A stretch of 64,000 nucleotides of DNA from Syncephalis plumigaleata (taxonomy: Eukaryota > Zoopagomycota > Zoopagomycetes > Zoopagales > Piptocephalidaceae): assembly GCA_025201365.1 (NCBI GenBank), contig JAIXMF010000002.1, forward strand, positions 992,001 to 1,056,000. Direction: 5' to 3'. The first letter of the stretch is position 1. The number at the start of each line of letters is the position of its first letter. Below are positions 60,268-64,000 of this stretch, in pieces. The notes under the pieces were generated by a model. The model worked only from the letters and a program-made list of their open reading frames with translations, searched no databases and had not been told where the DNA came from. The position numbers and the translations under genes were made by a program.

Positions 60268-62047
60268 TTATTCTTTGAACCACCATGACACAGATACGCC
60301 TACTGCAACCACTGCCAGAGTAGTTCCTACTGGCCACCATGACCATGAAGATGTTGTCGTTGATTGTCGTTTCTTTGTACGTATACTACGCTTTGTTGTC
60401 TTTATGGATCGTTTATGTTTGCTGTTCTTTACTAGACGTGATGGTGATGATGACGACGATGATGATGGTGGTGACATGCTTGTGTCTTGTATAATTCGTA
60501 TACTAGCAATTACATACCCAAAAGTACGGCTAATACTGTCCCAGTAGTAGCGTTGCCAGTTCTCGCGTGTTGTGTCCTCTTGTCCCACGGGAACACCACG
60601 CTGGGTTAGTCGTAGTTCGGTGGACGAGCTACCTTGTGCCAAGGTAATGGCCACATTCGATTGATGATCTAAACGATAATAAATAAATACATACGCGTAA
60701 TTAATATGAATACTCATCGTATTGATTAGATACGCTATCACTTACTGGCTGGCCAAGAGGAGAATCGCCAACTCATGACTATTTTCTCATTTGGTACCTA
60801 TTCGTTGATGATATCAATTAGTGTATCATTGCTGAATACAATACAATACACTTACCAGTTCAACGATGGTACCCGTAATATTACCATCAAATAGACGGAA
60901 ATCACTACCGATCTCTGGTCGAATCACTACGGGACCACGAGTCCATGCTTGCACTTTATCCTGATTCAGTAGAACATCGTAGACATCATGAGCACTGGCT
61001 ACGAATTCAACACTGAGCTTGATGTCGGTAGTGGAGAAATGAGTCGATGATGCCGATGATTTATCGCCTGTCGTCTCATTGGTGCTGTCCGCTGATCCTG
61101 CATTAGAGCCTTTACCGGATGACTTGCCAGCTGAGCCTGACGTGCTAGTCGAGAGACCCAGTTCCTCCGGTGGAATGTACACATCCTTTGAATGGGCTAG
61201 TGTTATTCATACATACACATACATATATCCATAGATTTAATTAATCAACTAATTATGTATGTATACATATGCATGAATGCATTCTACGTACCATCAATAA
61301 GATCCTGCGAGAATCGACCAAGCTTCTTGCGTAATTCGGCAGTAAGCGATTTACGAATTAACTGCCTGACTGCGTCCATTTCACGTGTTTCCGACTCGAT
61401 GGTAATGTCGAACTAGTCAAATGCCATTGCATATCTTCATTAGATCATCTACTACTCGGTTATTGACGTATACTTACAACATACTCATCTTCCTCGGTAT
61501 CATGCATCATCTCAGGAATACTGATATTTCCCTTGACAATGGTACCATCGGCCGTGTTACCTTATGATATCCATCAGTATTGGTCAGTATAGATTAAATA
61601 AAGTTTACTAATTTATCTTTGGAGAACTCACCTTCAACACCGAGCTTCATCGCCAGATCGTACAGTGTAATCACCTTGCCCTTACGCTGGTTAATGTCTA
61701 CATCGCCTGTACAATCGAGTACCGAGGTTATCTTGGCTGTGGCACCAGATGATGTATCGGATACCGTAGTGCCTGGCAACTGCTCGGAAAAGTAGGTTTT
61801 AGCCCAGGCATAGCAGTTCTTTTCCGTCCTATTATCCATCGGCGACAACGAGTGAGGCATCAGTACAGTTGATATACACTTGTTGAACCATATGCTACAC
61901 ACACTACCACTTACCAATGCCTATATAATATTCAACAATGGAATAAAAACAAGTAAACGAGTGATCGTGTTATTACTCATATTCTTCTAGATTACCACTG
62001 ACAACTTACCAGTTATTGACGTTTTTCCAGTTGGCCATATTCGCCAT
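60268..62047 (-). CDS. AHA1: Hsp90 activator Aha1 with a C-terminal membrane segment
   Basis: Start MANMANWKNVNNW, then a 6-nt exon (GCATTG at 61915-61920) giving HW, then TEKNCYAWAKTYFSEQLPG. The N-terminal domain binds the Hsp90 middle domain (DINQRKGKVITLYDLAMKLG, IVKGNISIPEM, FDITIESETREMDAVRQLIR). A Ser/Gly linker leads to the AHSA1 C-terminal domain: LSVEFVASAHDVYDVLLNQ, AWTRGPVVIRPEIGSDFRLF, GTIVELVPNEKIVMSWRFSS and then QRGVPVGQEDTTRENWQRYY. After this comes a Ser-rich, then Lys/Arg-rich stretch and a hydrophobic end (WWPVGTTLAVVAVGVSVSWW) before the final residues FKE. This is a tail-anchor-like addition I do not know from yeast Aha1. The domains stimulate Hsp90 ATPase. Location at a membrane is inferred. 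Confidence 0.88.
61915..61920 (-). other. 6-nt microexon of AHA1
   Basis: On the minus strand: acceptor TATATAG, exon GCATTG, donor GTAAGTGG. It encodes the HW of the family motif NNWHWTEKN, in correct phase with both neighbours (TG|G and TG|G), and is flanked by introns of 89 and 86 nt. Confidence 0.75.
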
Positions 62048-62364
62048 TATGCTTACAAATAGCTGAACTTACGAAGAAACAACCAAGACAAAGGAGAGGG
62101 AGATAACAACTAGTAGAAAGACAAAAAGACGCGCTCTTGTTGTCGACGATATTCGCTTTTTCAGTATTTATGAAAGGAAAAAGATGCAGACATGCAGACA
62201 TCACACATCACACACAGAATGAGAGACATAGAAATCTTCTAGATGTTTCTATCGCCTTTCCCAGTCACCACATCATCACTATCACTATCACATCCTCTTC
62301 TGTATCTTTTATATTCAACTCACCCTTCCACTTCTTACTGATTACAGAAACCGTTGGAACTACA
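62048..62364. other. Divergent promoter between AHA1 and TRS23
   Basis: Divergent space of about 0.3 kb. It includes a CA/CT-rich leader before the TRS23 start. No frame supported. Confidence 0.4.
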
Positions 62365-62928
62365 ATGATCTATGCTGTATATATTATTAACAAAGCAGGT
62401 GGTCTCGTATTCCAGCGTGACTTTGGAGATGGCCTCAATAAACTGTCAGGCAATGACTATTTGATTCTAGCTGGTACATTCCATGGGTAGGTCATCTGTT
62501 ATCCACTATAGACGATATAGACGAGTTATTCATTCAGGGTATGATACCGTTTGTTCATTTAGTGTTCATGCTATTGCCTCTAAAATATCACCGATACCTG
62601 GATCATCAGGCATTGAAATGATAGAAGCGGACACCTTTCGTATTTACTGTTTCCAAACACTTACTGGTATGTAGAAAATGCTACAATCTACATGAATAGA
62701 TAAGCAAACAAACAATGATGATAACAATGATGATGACAATAACTAGGCATTAAATTCTTATTGATTACCGATCCACAACATGCTAATGCTGATCAACATA
62801 CGCGAAAGATATACGAGTTCTACGCGGATTACGCAATGAAGAATCCATTCCACACGCCAGAAATGCCTGTACGTTGCGAGTTATTCGATCAACGGCTTGC
62901 CAAGTTTATACAAACAGTTAGCGCTTAA
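62365..62928 (+). CDS. TRS23: TRAPP complex subunit Trs23 (TRAPPC4/sybindin)
   Basis: Three exons, 62365-62486, 62563-62666 and 62747-62928, sum to 408 nt and encode 135 residues. The start [20 protein letters not shown] matches the longin-like N-terminus. Then come [74 protein letters not shown] and [16 protein letters not shown]. This is the fungal short form without the insert found in human TRAPPC4. Trs23 is a core subunit of the TRAPP guanine-nucleotide exchange factor for Ypt1/Rab1 and acts on ER-to-Golgi traffic. The first intron's acceptor is chosen at 62562 (TTTAG), which keeps the [11 protein letters not shown] alignment. Intact. Confidence 0.93.
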
Positions 62929-62983
62929 AATAGTATTTGAATTCCATTCCCTATATATATATTTATGTAGTAGCATACTACTA

Positions 62984-63106
62984 CAGGGTTATCCAACCGA
63001 TTAACATTTGTTCTTATTAATAAATAATCTTGCACATTCGTTAGCATTATTAATAATTATAATAAAAGTTAAGGGCTCACAATGTTGACTGGTCGGGAAA
63101 AGTCTG
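62984..63106. mobile_element. Degraded miniature Tc1/mariner-type element (123 bp)
   Basis: Begins CAGGGTTATCCAACCGATTA and ends GTCTG, with TA at both borders (62982-62983 and 63107-63108). The internal TTATTAATAAATAATCTTGC is identical to the 58526-58760 copy, but the segment is about 110 bp shorter. It lies 55 bp after the TRS23 stop. Confidence 0.6.
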
Positions 63107-63108
63107 TA

Positions 63109-63946
63109 CTATACAATGCAATACAAGCTTATCTTAATAATCAGTGTTCATCAAGATGATGATAATGATGATGACATTGTTGTTACTGCGATTATTGTTG
63201 ATCGTTCATTTACAGTGCTTTCTGTTTCCCTTCTTCTTCCTTCAGTCAGAACAGGGGCTACTACTCCGTTTTCCAGTTTTCTTCAAACAAGTAATTGTGA
63301 CAGTATAGTATTCGTTTTTCTCTTTTGTTTAACGTGCATTCTACAGATGGTAGACGAAGCATATTCTATTAATCGTCCATCTATCTGTATAATGTTTATT
63401 GCTGACATTTTACGGTAAAATAACACACCTGTAACAACAAACATTTACTATTATTGGATACGTGCTTAACTTTTCATAATGTAACTAGACTATCATGTAT
63501 ACATTCCTAATTGTTCCTAATCATTACGAAAATAGACTTGATACAGCGTGTCTGATAACCAGTAGTCATTTGACAAACCGGTTACTTGTGTGCCACCTAT
63601 GACATTTTGTTGGGACCGTGCAGATAACAAACCTATAAATGCTTATGATTAAGAATATTTGCTTCTATTCACTACTACTACCACTACTATTACTATTACT
63701 ACTGTTGCAACAATAACTACTACTACTGCTACTACTACTACTGCTACTACTATGACAACAACGATACTTGCCATTAGTACTACTATTATTACTGTCGTTG
63801 TTGTTGCTACTACTGCTACTGCTACTGCTACTGCTATCCTTGAGCAGGTTTCATCTCTTTGTTATCAAAGGTAGATCTTTATTTGTATCTCGTGAGAACA
63901 TCACCTGCCTTCCCTTCCTTCCCCTTTCTTTATACGAGTGAAATAT
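63109..63946. other. Intergenic with (ACT)n/(TAC)n microsatellite
   Basis: A long run of ACT/ACT-like triplets near 63674-63760 and similar repeats to 63840. No recognised gene. The ORF at 63116-63418 is low in complexity at its start and has no known domain. Confidence 0.5.
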
Positions 63947-64000
63947 ATGGATAATATGAGTGCCTCTTTCGAAAAATCTATTACTCAGTCAGTTCCGGCA
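63947..64000 (+). CDS. Start of an unknown gene, continues beyond the window
   Basis: An ATG at 63947 opens 18 codons (MDNMSASFEKSITQSVPA) to the window edge, preceded by a pyrimidine-rich leader (63900-63930). No stop is reached. Too short to assign. Confidence 0.35.
   Translation, partial: MDNMSASFEKSITQSVPA

Noticed and set aside
63659-63874. Thr-rich ORF near the right end
   Set aside because: A direct translation of the ACT/ACA repeat.

Overview
This window is eukaryotic nuclear DNA, most likely from a fungus, possibly an early-diverging (zoopagomycete or mucoromycete-like) lineage. The evidence is the dense packing of genes with short GT-AG introns (about 50-100 nt), a DASH-complex Hsk3 subunit (essentially a fungal kinetochore protein), a vacuolar proteinase A-type aspartic protease, a Dip1/Ldb17-type Arp2/3 activator, and GPI-anchored Cys-rich secreted proteins of fungal type. 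Species cannot be named from the sequence. Intergenic DNA is AT-rich and full of microsatellites. I saw no rRNA, tRNA, CRISPR or bacterial-type operon.

Layout. 1-8.2 kb: the end of a GPI-anchored Cys-rich protein, an Nsun5/Rcm1 rRNA methyltransferase, a 2.0-kb Tc1/mariner-type non-autonomous transposon, vacuolar aspartic protease, and Nhp2. 9.4-16 kb: a bZIP factor followed by about 5 kb of microsatellite-rich DNA without a convincing gene. 16-31 kb: p23 co-chaperone, KEOPS Pcc1, a Dip1/Ldb17-like protein, Arf1, Pik1 PI4-kinase, an ICT1-type peptidyl-tRNA hydrolase, mitochondrial ketoacyl-ACP synthase and a secreted DUF7707-like protein. 31-34 kb: a tandem pair of small secreted proteins, one intact and one decayed. 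34-51.7 kb: mitochondrial Hsp78, a Ufd1-zinc-finger protein, Guf1 (EF4), a DUF4139-type protein, a P-loop ATPase, Hsk3 and a DNAJC9-like J protein. 51.7-64 kb: a possible RPA-interacting protein, MGMT, an RPA1-like C-terminal gene, a kinase-like protein with a signal peptide, two miniature relatives of the transposon, Aha1 with a C-terminal membrane segment, the Trs23 TRAPP subunit and the first codons of another gene.

These are mostly unrelated housekeeping genes, each with its own promoter. Loose themes are mitochondrial maintenance (ICT1-like, Cem1-like, Hsp78, Guf1, the P-loop ATPase) and Hsp90/Hsp70 chaperoning (p23, Aha1, DNAJC9-like). No gene cluster with one evident pathway is visible.

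Most interesting: the secreted kinase-like protein (57074-58427); a three-member Tc1/mariner-derived miniature family with asymmetric ends; 6-nt and 10-nt microexons in AHA1 and MGMT; an N-terminally incomplete RPA1-like gene; and many single-base gaps in conserved reading frames (CEM1, HSP78, UFD1-like, GUF1, DNAJC9-like), which look more like sequencing error than gene death.
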